From assembly GCF_014898815.1 (NCBI RefSeq), contig NW_026515546.1, positions 1,288,501 to 1,352,500 of the forward strand: a stretch of DNA of 64,000 nt. The letters are read 5' to 3'. The stretch is from Panonychus citri (taxonomy: Eukaryota; Arthropoda; Arachnida; Trombidiformes; Tetranychidae). Made by a program: the position numbers and the translations under genes. Positions 25,294 to 35,238 of the stretch are shown here, one piece after another (positions within the stretch are counted from its first letter, which is position 1; every line of letters starts with the position of its first letter). The notes beneath the pieces are model-generated. The model was not told where the DNA came from and did no database searches. It was given only the letters and a program-made list of their open reading frames with translations.

Positions 25294-25576
25294 GAAGCTT
25301 ATATCTAATTTTCAGTCCAATCGATGTTTAGAATTTTTTTCTAAACATAAACATTTATGAACTTTATCTCCTCCTCTGAAAACATGATGATAATAATCAG
25401 AGAGAGAGAGAGAGAGTCAATTCTGATTGAATAATTTATGTGGTTTCAATTTCGTTTGGATCGTTTAATTGTTTGCAATTAGATTGCTAATGATTGGGTA
25501 AACATTTTATGAGATTGATTAACTAAACCTAATGAATCTGAAAAGATTGAAATAAATTGGATTGGATAACAAATAC

Positions 25577-25580
25577 AGAA
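25577..25580. repeat. Target site duplication AGAA (left copy)
   Basis: AGAA directly precedes the left LTR and recurs at 37344-37347 directly after the right LTR. Four base pairs is a usual duplication size for Ty3/gypsy integrases. Confidence 0.85.
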
Positions 25581-26588
25581 TGTGGGGATTTAGATTGAGT
25601 TGAGGGAGAAATTCCAATAAGGAATCAAGGCAAGAAATCTCAAAGAGATAAATTGAAGACTTTCAAATCAAAAGAAAACGATCTGCCACAAATACCAGAT
25701 CAGCAAAGATTCGATCGGATCCAATCTTCAGATTGTTACCTCAGAATTCAGAGAATTATCACTAGGCGATCAGATTAATCACAATAGAAAAAGGCTACAG
25801 ATGAACTTATCATGAAACTTTGAGGTTTATTGGATTAATAGAAATTGAGAGAAGAACAAACTTAAAAAGGAAGACTCATTAAGAGATGTATTCTTAACAA
25901 GAACTAAGATTAATTTCTTCTGCTGTGAAAACGTGGGAGATGGTTGATTATATTGGGATACAATGATTAAGAGGGGGAAAGTTTTGATTACAAAATTAAA
26001 GATGATTAAAAAGGGGAAACAACACTAAGTGTTCACTTTATATCACCAGAGTGATTAAGATTAACAAAGGTTGAAAATCAAAAGATTAATAAAGTTTAAC
26101 AATAAGATTATCTGGGTCTAATGACGCGACAGTGTCTATGTTAAACAAAAGGGAGAGATTAATAATAGTTAATAAAAGCCATTTGGCTTGATAAAGCACA
26201 AAACAAATGAAAGAGGAAAAGAAAGATAAAAAGAGAGAGGAAAATCATTCTCTTTCTTGAGTGACCAAATTAAGAGCATCTTAAAGATGAGACAATTATT
26301 AAGGTCTTACAATTAAAAGTAATTAAAATGATTGGAAATTCCCATAGGAATCAATTAAGTAATTAACTCAATCGAATCGATTACAGGAAATTCAATTAAT
26401 GAATAAGATGAATAAGAAAATCACATTAGTGATCAGGTTACAAAGTTTCAATAAACTAAATGGAAATTTTTTAAAAGAAATTAAAAGAAAATGAAAAGTT
26501 AATAAAATCAATTGGAATCAATTGATTCGGCAAATCATTCAAATGATCCAATTGAAGGCTTGGTGGGTTTCAGGTTTTCTACCCTTCA
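25581..26588 (-). repeat. LTR (3' LTR of the element), 1,008 bp
   Basis: Begins TGTGGGGATT and ends ACCCTTCA on the plus strand; in element orientation TGAAGGG...CCCCACA, with canonical TG...CA ends. Four bases longer than its partner because of three small indels (A run near 25862; CTGCTGTG near 25916; CGTGGG near 25930). I saw no substitutions. Confidence 0.96.
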
Positions 26589-29500
26589 CTCCCCACGATT
26601 TTGATGAAGATATCCCATCAAGGCTTGTCTTTGGATCCTTCCTGACGGCGAGGGTGGAGATGGAACTTCAAAATATCCGATTGGATAAAAAATTGATCTT
26701 CGAACTTGAGAAGCGGGAATATCTCCAAGAGATGAGGTTGAATCCTGGGATGACGGTGGGATGGAAGTTGTAGAAACTTGTGAAGAAATTTGGACAATGG
26801 GAATTTCTTCAGGGGGATCTTCAATAACCATTGGAACATTTTCTTGTTCTGGTTCAGGTTCTGGTTCGGGCTCAGGGATAGCAAATCTAACAGTAGATTT
26901 TGATGAGGTTGATGATGAACCTTGTGATGATGAAGTTTCTTGGGAACCTGAGGTTTGAGATGAAGAAGAAGTGGTTTGGGAAGATGTTGATGTAGAAGAA
27001 GTTGATTGGGATGATGATGTCTGAGTAGACGATGAGGTTTCATTTGATGAATTTTGATCAATTGTAGAGCTTTGATCATTCGAAGATGATGTGAACTCAA
27101 TGGTCAAATCATTTGGAGTTACATGAGGAGGAGATGGATGAGGTGTAGGAGGAACACTTTGATTGATTGGAGTGGAATTGGTATGAGTTGAGGCTGGAGT
27201 AACACAATTAAAACTATCGAATTCAGGGATAGTTTCATGATGATGATAATACGACCAATTAGCGGGCCATTTGGTTTTACCAGTTTCAACCAACTTAGAG
27301 AAACGTTCATGAAGTTTAGAGACTTTTCCATTTCTAACATAATGTTTCAAGGAACGATTATGGATTCCATAAGTGGTTGTGGCGACTTTGATTTCGATGT
27401 CCTGCCAGAAGGCCATATATAATCTCATAGCCGTTATTGCTTCGACGGCGGGCGAATGGGCAGTAGCACGAATTGTGAAACCAGAGAAGATGAGGAATGA
27501 GATGAGCGAAAGTGAAGCGGCGGATGTACGATAAGGAGAGAAGTAGATAGTTACATCTCTGAGTTTTGGACGAAGTACATCGATTTCACTTGGGGCAAGG
27601 TCAAATGATTGGAAGAGAGTGAGAAGGCCAGCACCTATGATGTGCTTAGCGGCGGCCAAATAAACGAGCACTTGATCACGAACGGTGGAGAAATTTTTGG
27701 CGAATTTGAGATCGTTGAATCGTAGACCATGATACTTGGTATCCATGTAGTTGACAGCGGATATCGTAAGCGATTCATAGACCACATCACAGTTACCATC
27801 GACTATGACGATCCAAATCGGGTGAGGAGCTATGACTCGATTTCCAGAGCGATTGTGTTTCTCGATGCGAGCATAGGCTGCGTGAATTGAGTAAGTGTTC
27901 ATGGCATCAGGGTGATTTTGGGTGTTTTGTTTTACCAAAGTTTTATGTTTAACTTGAAGTTCCTCGAGCTGAACTTTGGTAATGTCATTGAAAATCATAG
28001 TGGCTTTTTGTCGCCTATTAGCTCGATACTGACGTTTTTGTGGGTCAGTGGTTGGAGAGGAACTTTCAGATTCACTGAAATCTCTGAGTGAAATTGGAAA
28101 CCATGTACCTATCATGTTTCGTACGGTTTCTTGATCTTCCTTGGATAGACGAGAGAGTGGATCGATTTTCGTGTAAGGGTTAACAGGTTCACCAGCGTCA
28201 GGTGAAGTTACGATGCGAGCGCGAGGAAGATCATATCTAAATTTTCCTTCTGAAACCTTTAACCATTCCTCAGAATCATCAATAAGATATTGGGGAACGG
28301 CTGACCATTTAATGGTAGGAGGTCGCGATTTGCAAATGGGATATTTATTGACTGGAGGGAACCCTATTTGTTGAACATATTGTTCTTCTTCGGCGAGAGG
28401 AGCTAAGGGATCATTTTGTTTTAGACGAGTAGTCCAAAATCCTAGCTTAAGATTGGTTTGCGAGCGAATTATTTGAGGAGCGAGAAGATTATCTTCAGGG
28501 TTCTTTTCTTTGTTGAGAAGGAGGCAGGCGTAGAGCTCGAATTTCTGATCGTAATCATATTCATGAGTTGAATAAGTTACTTTAGGACGAGAGGCACTTT
28601 TAATGTGAGGCGGAATAAAGCTAATTAAACGCTTAGGGGCTAACTTGACTAATTCTTTATGAGAATTACCTGTTTTGAAAATTTCAATTGAGTCAAGATC
28701 GACTTCTTCTCGGAATAAACCGAGTCTGCACCTATTCTCATGTTCATGAAGTAAACCTGGAGAGAATTGAGCATTGCAGAGAGTGTAACGACAGGTAAAC
28801 TTTGAGTCTCTGTATTTAACATAAATATCAGAATGACTGATTTTTCCGAAAGTAGCATAATCATCAAGAGCGGCGAAGGTCTTGATGCAGTAGGGAAAGA
28901 GGCAAATAAATTTGTTGCATTTCCGAGCTGGAACTAATTGTAAAATTTTGATGAGTTCCTGAGTAAAATTAACACAACGTGAACAATACCAATGAAGGCA
29001 ACTAGTACATTCAATTGGGAGAAGCGCAATTTGTTCACAAAAATAGCAACGGACTTCCTGAACGAATGAATCTAATTCATCATGAATGACGGAAGATTTA
29101 GAAATTCCTTTAGGAATTTTCGGGAGAGGGATCGAATAGATTGATTTATCTTGATAGAGATTTAGGAATAATTTTTCTCTGATCATTTGCTCATATTTGT
29201 TATAAATTATAACAAAACTATCATATTTGATCTGAACTAATTGCTGAATGTGTTTGAATTGTTCGAGAGAGGCATATTTAGGAATAGAACCAGTGGGATG
29301 AGGGGCTGGATATTCATTTGGTTCGAAAGGATAATCGTCGGGTTTGAGATATTTATTTGGGTACTTTTTCGGAAGTGATGATGACGATGATGATTGAGGT
29401 GGTTGAATAGAATCAGAGGAAGAAGATTGATCTTTACCTTGAGTTTCCATTTTTGATTCCATACGAATTTGTTTTGAACAGGATGGAGTAGAGATTAACG

Positions 29501-30689
29501 TTAATGATTCAGAGGAACCAGATCTTTTAAGAGATGATGAAGTCAAAGCTTCAGGAGCGGTGAATGAGACAACTTTTAATGAGGGGTTTTCAATGGATGA
29601 ACGATTGATTATCGATGAAGATGGATAGGGTTCAACAGAATCAGTTTGAGTAGATTTTCCTTTGGGAGAGTCAATCGTATAACAAGGGTAAGGCTTTGGA
29701 GTTGGAGCTGGAGCTGGACGACCTGGAATGTAGACTATCGACTCTTCAGATTCATCAGAGGAACCATCAGGTTGATTTCCACAGGAATTAGGCGATGAGA
29801 GTCGTTGAGATAGAACTTCAATCACAGTTGTAAGAACAGCACTTTGAGGATTGACACCAACAGGAACGATAGGATCTTCAAAAGATGTTGAAGGTTGAGG
29901 AGATAAACGAGCACTAATTGGGGCAGCGCTTGACTTGCGAGTTTTATCCATTTCGATAGCGTTCAAAATCGAAAGATGACTAATCACAATTAGCTTAATT
30001 AAGCTCTGATTAATTTGATGATTGGTCGGAAAAGAAGGAGCAAAAAAGCTTAACAGATCCAAAATGGATGCACTTGACGAAGAGGTCAATTTGATTAAAC
30101 AAATCAAATAGCTTAAACTATCGTAGAGATTAAGATTGAGCACAAGTACAAATAAGAATTTCACACAATTTGAAATTTGGATCGAATAAGATTCAGACTG
30201 AACTTTCAGGGAGATTACGAATTCAAAAGAATTAGGAAATTGAAATGATTTAGAAAGAACTTGGGAAAGAAACCAAGAGACCTTGTCATTAGATGACCAA
30301 AGAGTTAAAATGATCAAGACAAAGGTTGAGGGCGGTAAAGTTAATGAAGCGACACTAACGCCAATGATGGAGAAACAATTAATTAGAAAATTAATTTTTC
30401 GAAATTGATTAAATCGTAATAGCGATAAAGGCAATTGATTTAATTTAGTTTGGAAAAGCGATTTAAAGCTTAATTTGGGAAATTTTTTCTCAATTAAATT
30501 TTCATTTTCATCAGAATCTGATAGGATTTCAAAATGATAAAGAAGGAAAAGATTTTTCTGTTTGTATTGATTTCGGGTTAATGGTCTATCACCATCATTC
30601 AAAATTAAAGGGCTTTGATTGACAATCAATTTATCGGCTGATTGATATTTTCTTTTTGGCTTAGGAATTAGAATTTGGTTATCATTCAA
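26586..30689 (-). CDS. Retrotransposon accessory protein: RING-like and TRAF-type zinc fingers plus REXO/ISG20-like domain
   Basis: An intact 1,367-codon frame in the env position; a better start may be Met at 29951 (MDKTRKSSAAP, 1,121 residues), because the first 246 codons look like translated AT-rich non-coding DNA with chance hydrophobic runs. Numbered from 30689: a Ser/Pro-rich region to about 450; RING-like cysteines at about 548-575 (CYFC, CTSCLHWYCSRC) and further cysteines near 590-605 (KCNKFICLFPYC); a TRAF-type finger at about 631-653 (C-x4-C, then HEHENRC); and at about 930-1095 a domain that follows the ISG20/REXO layout, with WIVIVDGNCDVVYE, KHIIGAGLLTLF, LRDVTIYFSPY and HSPAVEAITAMRLY. 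The acidic catalytic positions of that family (DCE, the GHD...D segment, the D of HSSVEDA) appear replaced. A Ser/Thr run and an EPEPEPEPEPE stretch follow. The stop codon TGA is formed by the first three bases of the LTR. No signal peptide or env features. The family reading is an inference from motif layout. Confidence 0.8.
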   Translation of the reverse strand: MNDNQILIPKPKRKYQSADKLIVNQSPLILNDGDRPLTRNQYKQKNLFLLYHFEILSDSDENENLIEKKFPKLSFKSLFQTKLNQLPLSLLRFNQFRKINFLINCFSIIGVSVASLTLPPSTFVLIILTLWSSNDKVSWFLSQVLSKSFQFPNSFEFVISLKVQSESYSIQISNCVKFLFVLVLNLNLYDSLSYLICLIKLTSSSSASILDLLSFFAPSFPTNHQINQSLIKLIVISHLSILNAIEMDKTRKSSAAPISARLSPQPSTSFEDPIVPVGVNPQSAVLTTVIEVLSQRLSSPNSCGNQPDGSSDESEESIVYIPGRPAPAPTPKPYPCYTIDSPKGKSTQTDSVEPYPSSSIINRSSIENPSLKVVSFTAPEALTSSSLKRSGSSESLTLISTPSCSKQIRMESKMETQGKDQSSSSDSIQPPQSSSSSSLPKKYPNKYLKPDDYPFEPNEYPAPHPTGSIPKYASLEQFKHIQQLVQIKYDSFVIIYNKYEQMIREKLFLNLYQDKSIYSIPLPKIPKGISKSSVIHDELDSFVQEVRCYFCEQIALLPIECTSCLHWYCSRCVNFTQELIKILQLVPARKCNKFICLFPYCIKTFAALDDYATFGKISHSDIYVKYRDSKFTCRYTLCNAQFSPGLLHEHENRCRLGLFREEVDLDSIEIFKTGNSHKELVKLAPKRLISFIPPHIKSASRPKVTYSTHEYDYDQKFELYACLLLNKEKNPEDNLLAPQIIRSQTNLKLGFWTTRLKQNDPLAPLAEEEQYVQQIGFPPVNKYPICKSRPPTIKWSAVPQYLIDDSEEWLKVSEGKFRYDLPRARIVTSPDAGEPVNPYTKIDPLSRLSKEDQETVRNMIGTWFPISLRDFSESESSSPTTDPQKRQYRANRRQKATMIFNDITKVQLEELQVKHKTLVKQNTQNHPDAMNTYSIHAAYARIEKHNRSGNRVIAPHPIWIVIVDGNCDVVYESLTISAVNYMDTKYHGLRFNDLKFAKNFSTVRDQVLVYLAAAKHIIGAGLLTLFQSFDLAPSEIDVLRPKLRDVTIYFSPYRTSAASLSLISFLIFSGFTIRATAHSPAVEAITAMRLYMAFWQDIEIKVATTTYGIHNRSLKHYVRNGKVSKLHERFSKLVETGKTKWPANWSYYHHHETIPEFDSFNCVTPASTHTNSTPINQSVPPTPHPSPPHVTPNDLTIEFTSSSNDQSSTIDQNSSNETSSSTQTSSSQSTSSTSTSSQTTSSSSQTSGSQETSSSQGSSSTSSKSTVRFAIPEPEPEPEPEQENVPMVIEDPPEEIPIVQISSQVSTTSIPPSSQDSTSSLGDIPASQVRRSIFYPIGYFEVPSPPSPSGRIQRQALMGYLHQNRGE
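26589..26596 (-). other. Polypurine tract at 3' LTR
   Basis: GTGGGGAG on the minus strand directly abuts the LTR's TGAAGGG end, the position where plus-strand DNA synthesis is primed. It is short and simultaneously encodes the last residues of the accessory ORF. Confidence 0.6.
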
Positions 30690-30837
30690 GTGATCGGAAA
30701 AATTTTGATTAAAATCATTATTTGATTCTCTTTGCTTAGTTTTATCAAGATTAAGGTGGTTTACGGATTTGTTAGTTGAGGGAATATCTCGAGATTGATC
30801 ATTTAGTGAGGGAAATTCGTATTGGGAATCAATTGAA

Positions 30838-33360
30838 TCAAGAACTTTCAGAATTCTGATTCAGAGGAAGTAAATCGGAATTATGATTAAAATCATCTAA
30901 GTGATTAGGGTCTGATTCTAATAGGATTTCTAGGTGTTTATCGATCTTAGCTTGATATTCGGATGAATTGAAGGTTTCTGATTGTAAGAATGAAGTTGGA
31001 TTGAAGTGGTTGTTTCTGAGAGATTCCATTTCAGGGGTAATCTCACCTTTGAACAATTTCGTATTCGAAACGTTCGCGGTGAAAAGACCTAAATCTGTTA
31101 ATTCTAACAGGAGCAAAGCACCTTTCTTGATTCCACATACTAGATGGGGACCATGAAATTTACTTCTGAGCTTTTTGGAGAGAGAGGAATCTACAGATTC
31201 ATTCTTAACAAGAACGAAATCACCAGGTTGATAAGGAGATTGAGGATGAAGTGATTTAATTCTATTCACCTGATATAACTGTTGAGCATGAAGTCTAGCG
31301 TAGGCTAATTTTCTGGCTGAAACTACATTGATTGAAGATTGATGATCGAATGAAAGATAATTATCTAAGGGCTTATTCGGTTCTCTTCCGAAGACGAGAT
31401 AATAAGGGCTGAATCGAGTGATCTTATGAACTGTCGAGTTGATTGAGAAAATTGAAGCTTCGAGAGCAAACTTTAGATTCTTAGTACCACTCGCAACCAC
31501 GTAGGTTCGAAGTCGCTCAGCAATTGTTCGATTGCATCGCTCGACGATACCCTGCGATTGAGGATGGTAAGGATTAGAAACATCATGTTTGATTCCGAAT
31601 TTCTTGAGGAAATCTTGAACTAACTCTGAAAGGAAATTTGTTCCTTGATCGGTTTGAATGTGTTTGGGATAACCGAATGAATGAAAGAATTGAGTTAGGA
31701 AGTTAATGACAGTGGGAGCTGTTTGATTGTTAGTAAGTTTGGCGTAAACGAATCTTGATAAAACATCGACAATAACGAGAATGAACTTTTTAGAGTTACC
31801 GATTTTGATTGGTCCTTGAACGTCAAGTTCAAAGCGATCGAAGATTTCTTTAGGAATAGGCTTAGTACCAGGATCAACGTAAATTACGTTTGCAGGCTTG
31901 GCGAGAGTACATGTCATGCAATTATCACATAATTTTCGTACTTCTTCATAGAGGTACTTGCACCAGAATCGACGTGCAATGTTGAGGTAGGTTTTCTCAG
32001 CGGCGAAATGTCCACCAAGGGCTGATTCATGTTCATGAATGAAAATTTCTCTGAGGATAACGGGATCTATTACTAGACGGGAGCCAAAAGGAGTTCTTGT
32101 ATCTTTGCGGTAAAGAAGATCATTTTTAATGATGAATCGTTTAGATGAAACGGAGTTAGGATTTTTCATTTCCAAGATGAATTTCTGTATATCAGGATTT
32201 TGTTTTTGACGAATACGAACTTTTTCTTTCCATAATGAGAATTCAGAAGAATTGGAATTTTTGTTGAGTTGATTTGTTTCAGATTCAGTAGTATAGAGAA
32301 TTGAAGGAGGATTTTTGAATTGAGAAAGATCAAATAACGGAGAGTTGAATGAAATATTGATGAGGTTTGAACCACGATTGAAATATTGATGATGATCAGG
32401 ATCATGAAGATAGTCAATTAGGAAGACTTTATCTAAACATTCCTCTTCGGGATCTATCACTTTACGGTGATCCCACTCTGATTGATAGCGAGAGAAACAA
32501 TCAGGAGGATGAGTGTTACCTTTACGGTAAATTACCTTGAAATCGTAGGCTGAAAGCATGATTGACCATCGTTGCAAGCGAGAGTTTTTGAAGTTTGTTT
32601 TCGTGAGTTGGCATAGAGCATGGTGATCGGTTTCGATCAGAAAATGTTCACCATCAAGGAAGTGATTGAATTTATGAATTCCAACTAAGATTGCCAAAAG
32701 TTCCTTTTCAGAGGTTGAATAATGAACTTGATGCTTGAGGAGTTTTTGAGAGAAGAAGCTAACAGGGAGCCAGTCTTTGATTTCTTCGATGGGAGATGCT
32801 GAATTATAATTTTCAGATTGATTATCTTCTTGTAGAAGAATACCACCAACAGCAACATCAGATGCATCAACTGCAATCTTTCGACGAAGATCAGGATGAT
32901 AATGCACAAGGAGAGTTGTTTGGAGGAGAGAATCTTTCAGAAGATCGAGTGCTTTTCTATCAGCGTTGAGAAGTTTGAATTTTCTTTCGCGAGAAATTAG
33001 TCGATAGAGTGGAGAAGCGATATTCGAATAATTAGGAATATAACGGCTAAAGTAGTTGTAGCAGCCGAGGATTGATTGTAATTCGCGAACATTACGAGGA
33101 TATGGAAGATTGATTAATGATTGAACCTTTTTGGGATCTGGACGAATTCCATCACCTGAAACTAAATGTCCGAGGAGTAAGATTTCAGTCTTACCGAATT
33201 CGCATTTTTCCGGTTTGACCTTGAGGTTGAATTGCCTTAAGCGATCTAGAACTAATCGAGTGTTATGGAGTAAATCGGGAAAGTTTTTACCAACAACAGG
33301 AATATCATCAAAATATCCGATACAGTTTTTATATTGGAGACCATCCAAAACAGTGTTCAT
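30838..33360 (-). CDS. Pol fragment: RT active-site part, RNase H, integrase
   Basis: 840 open codons. RT: GYFDD (residues about 15-19) is the metal-binding Y/F-x-DD box, in the form YFDD instead of the more common YLDD, followed by LLLGHLVSGDGIRPDPKKV and the LGCYNYFSRYIPNYS region. RNase H: IAVDASDVAVGGILL, SEKELLAI and IETDHHAL supply the acidic triad. Integrase: an HHCC zinc region ending CDNCMTC, then the catalytic core with LDVQGP (D), TDQGTNF (D) and GIVERCNRT (E). The second D and the E are 35 residues apart, a typical D,D35E. A GPY/F-like module (KFHGPHLV) follows, and the protein ends without a chromodomain. The Met at 33360 is not a true start; the frame is the continuation of the broken RT upstream. 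Expressed activity of this copy is doubtful because of the upstream breaks. Confidence 0.93.
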   Translation of the reverse strand: MNTVLDGLQYKNCIGYFDDIPVVGKNFPDLLHNTRLVLDRLRQFNLKVKPEKCEFGKTEILLLGHLVSGDGIRPDPKKVQSLINLPYPRNVRELQSILGCYNYFSRYIPNYSNIASPLYRLISRERKFKLLNADRKALDLLKDSLLQTTLLVHYHPDLRRKIAVDASDVAVGGILLQEDNQSENYNSASPIEEIKDWLPVSFFSQKLLKHQVHYSTSEKELLAILVGIHKFNHFLDGEHFLIETDHHALCQLTKTNFKNSRLQRWSIMLSAYDFKVIYRKGNTHPPDCFSRYQSEWDHRKVIDPEEECLDKVFLIDYLHDPDHHQYFNRGSNLINISFNSPLFDLSQFKNPPSILYTTESETNQLNKNSNSSEFSLWKEKVRIRQKQNPDIQKFILEMKNPNSVSSKRFIIKNDLLYRKDTRTPFGSRLVIDPVILREIFIHEHESALGGHFAAEKTYLNIARRFWCKYLYEEVRKLCDNCMTCTLAKPANVIYVDPGTKPIPKEIFDRFELDVQGPIKIGNSKKFILVIVDVLSRFVYAKLTNNQTAPTVINFLTQFFHSFGYPKHIQTDQGTNFLSELVQDFLKKFGIKHDVSNPYHPQSQGIVERCNRTIAERLRTYVVASGTKNLKFALEASIFSINSTVHKITRFSPYYLVFGREPNKPLDNYLSFDHQSSINVVSARKLAYARLHAQQLYQVNRIKSLHPQSPYQPGDFVLVKNESVDSSLSKKLRSKFHGPHLVCGIKKGALLLLELTDLGLFTANVSNTKLFKGEITPEMESLRNNHFNPTSFLQSETFNSSEYQAKIDKHLEILLESDPNHLDDFNHNSDLLPLNQNSESS

Positions 33361-33480
33361 AAACTTTGAAATATGAACGGAGCACCAGAGAGACCCATTG
33401 AAGTCTCTTATATTGGTATTTCCGTCGGGGTCACAATACCGTTTTCTCTCTTTCCGACTCTGGGAGTTCTATCTGATGAT
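33361..33480 (-). pseudogene. Broken segment of the reverse transcriptase
   Basis: In about 120 bases the recognisable RT residues move between all three minus-strand frames several times, each shift explained by the loss of one or two bases, and stops occur in every single frame. RT words can still be read in pieces (for example the FDLAQGYHQI-type motif A and GLSGAPF). The flanking pol sequence on both sides is open for long distances, so the damage is local. Confidence 0.85.
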
Positions 33481-35109
33481 AGCCTTGAGCGAGATCGAAA
33501 AGATTGAAAATTTACCACCACGGACTACTTCCAAGCAGTCATCGATGCGAGGCATTGGATGTTGAGGGACTTTTGTTAGACGATTTACCAATCGATAGTC
33601 AATTACCATACGAGGAGGACCATTTTGACGTGGAACTAACAGCGAAGGAGAACCACCAGGAGCATTTGAAGGTTCGATTAGATCGTGGGCAAGCATTTCT
33701 GAGATTATCTCTTTGAAATCTTCACGGCGTTTGATAGCACAGCTATATGGCTTTTGATATGGAACAGTTTGATTTTCCAAATCAATTATAACTGGACAAA
33801 TGGAAGATGAAACAAAACCTAAATCGTGCTTATGTTTAGAAAACACGTCTTGATAGAGGCTTAAAAGGTCAAAAAGTTCTTGTTGTTGCTCAGGAGTTAA
33901 TTGAGGATTGATTCGTTCTCTAATTTTATCGAGAAGGGAATGATCGGGATGTTCACGAGTTTCTTTTTGAGTTGTGAAATGGACGAGTGAAGACTCTTGA
34001 AATTGTTTGAATTTTGCTTTTGTTTGATTAGATTCGAGATTTAGATTAATGAATGGGTTGGATTCGAGGTTAGTATAATTTGAATTATCGAGAGTTGGAA
34101 CCTGTTTAGTTAGTTTAGGTTTGATTGAAAGGGATTCATTGAGGATGTAATCGGAGGAATTATTTCCAGTTACTTTAATAGTTGAGTCGATTATATCAGA
34201 AGTTTCGTCTGGTGTACAAAATCTAAAATAAAATTCTGCATCATTGAATTCAGGAGAGTTTTCGCTTTCTCTACAAGAGATAACAAATTCATCACCATCG
34301 GAAGCGATCTTCATGTAAAATACATGGAGAAAAGCATTACCGAGTAAAAAGGTTGGCTCGAAATTTTTGCAAACTTGAATTTTCACGATATGGGAATCGT
34401 CAATATTGTTATGTTTGACAAGAGCGTAGGCGAAACCAAGGGAATCGACGTAAGAATTGGAGCAAATACCTTTTAGATAGCGATTATGAGGGATGGTTGT
34501 AACTTGGAGTTCCTTAGCAAGCGCGGAATCAATAGCACAAATAGAAGCACCAGTATCGAGGAGCACTTTACCCTCTTTAACCAATTCTTTACTGGGTAAA
34601 CAGAGTTTAAGTTTGACCTGAGGCATGTGTTTGAGAGTGTCACCAAGTTTTGTTATTTGCGAAACTGAATTTGAGGTAGCGAATGAGATACCAGATGATC
34701 GAACCGCACTTTGAATTGGTTCACGAATGATTTGAGGAGTTTCCTCGTTAACTTGAGGAGTTTCGTTGGACATCACGATTAAATTTGCTGGGTAATTAGT
34801 GATAGCGGGAACGTTGGAAGGTTGAGCACGTTCTTGAGATGAATTTTGTTGAATTGGACGAGGTTGATATGGAGGTAAACCTTGTTGTTTACGACGATCA
34901 GCAAGACGTTTACAATTTTCAATTGTATGATCACCTTCTTTCTTGCAGTAATTGCAATACTTTGATTGATTGTTTGATTTGGAGTTTGAAGATGTTGAAG
35001 ATGATGAGGAGTTTTTAAACTTATCTTTAGAGTAAACACTCTTTGATTTATCAGAATAACCTTTATCATAAGGCTTTGATTTTTTATCACGATTGTATTT
35101 AGAAGCCAT
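33469..35109 (-). CDS. Gag-pol fragment: zinc knuckle, protease, start of RT
   Basis: 546 open codons, and the same frame is open upstream to about 35230, so Met 35109 is not a real start. A CCHC knuckle (CNYCKKEGDHTIENC, about residue 53) has five instead of the usual four residues between the second Cys and His. The retroviral-type aspartic protease has VLLDTGASICAID (about residue 180). RT begins with CAIKRREDFKEIISEML and NGPPRMVIDYRLVNRLT, which resembles the usual RMVVDYRxLN box. The frame is lost at RT motif A, where it reads FSIFSISLKAI to a stop. The stretch between knuckle and protease and between protease and RT is low-complexity Ser/Asn-rich linker. Confidence 0.9.
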   Translation of the reverse strand: MASKYNRDKKSKPYDKGYSDKSKSVYSKDKFKNSSSSSTSSNSKSNNQSKYCNYCKKEGDHTIENCKRLADRRKQQGLPPYQPRPIQQNSSQERAQPSNVPAITNYPANLIVMSNETPQVNEETPQIIREPIQSAVRSSGISFATSNSVSQITKLGDTLKHMPQVKLKLCLPSKELVKEGKVLLDTGASICAIDSALAKELQVTTIPHNRYLKGICSNSYVDSLGFAYALVKHNNIDDSHIVKIQVCKNFEPTFLLGNAFLHVFYMKIASDGDEFVISCRESENSPEFNDAEFYFRFCTPDETSDIIDSTIKVTGNNSSDYILNESLSIKPKLTKQVPTLDNSNYTNLESNPFINLNLESNQTKAKFKQFQESSLVHFTTQKETREHPDHSLLDKIRERINPQLTPEQQQELFDLLSLYQDVFSKHKHDLGFVSSSICPVIIDLENQTVPYQKPYSCAIKRREDFKEIISEMLAHDLIEPSNAPGGSPSLLVPRQNGPPRMVIDYRLVNRLTKVPQHPMPRIDDCLEVVRGGKFSIFSISLKAIIR

Positions 35110-35238
35110 TTTAGCGTCGAAATGTTTTCGAGTGAGATGATTGAAAATTTTAGTTTTATCATCGTTGATACCAAGGAAATAGATATCATCTCTGATATAT
35201 TTCGGAATATGTTGAAGGACGAGCGAGAGAAAACTCTA

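Larger units (their letters stand above)
21801..25576. other. Gene-free AT-rich region left of the retrotransposon
   Basis: AT-rich, with many ATG/CAT and GA runs and frequent ATCATGAT words. No exon, RNA gene or element fragment is supported. It contains one hairpin (21851-21896), one GATC-rich palindrome (25280-25293) and a 43-bp GA run (24085-24127). Confidence 0.6.

Noticed and set aside
26586..30689. Accessory ORF as a retroviral-type envelope protein
   Set aside because: Position fits env, but there is no signal peptide, furin site, fusion peptide or C-terminal membrane anchor; the readable domains are zinc fingers and an exonuclease-like fold.
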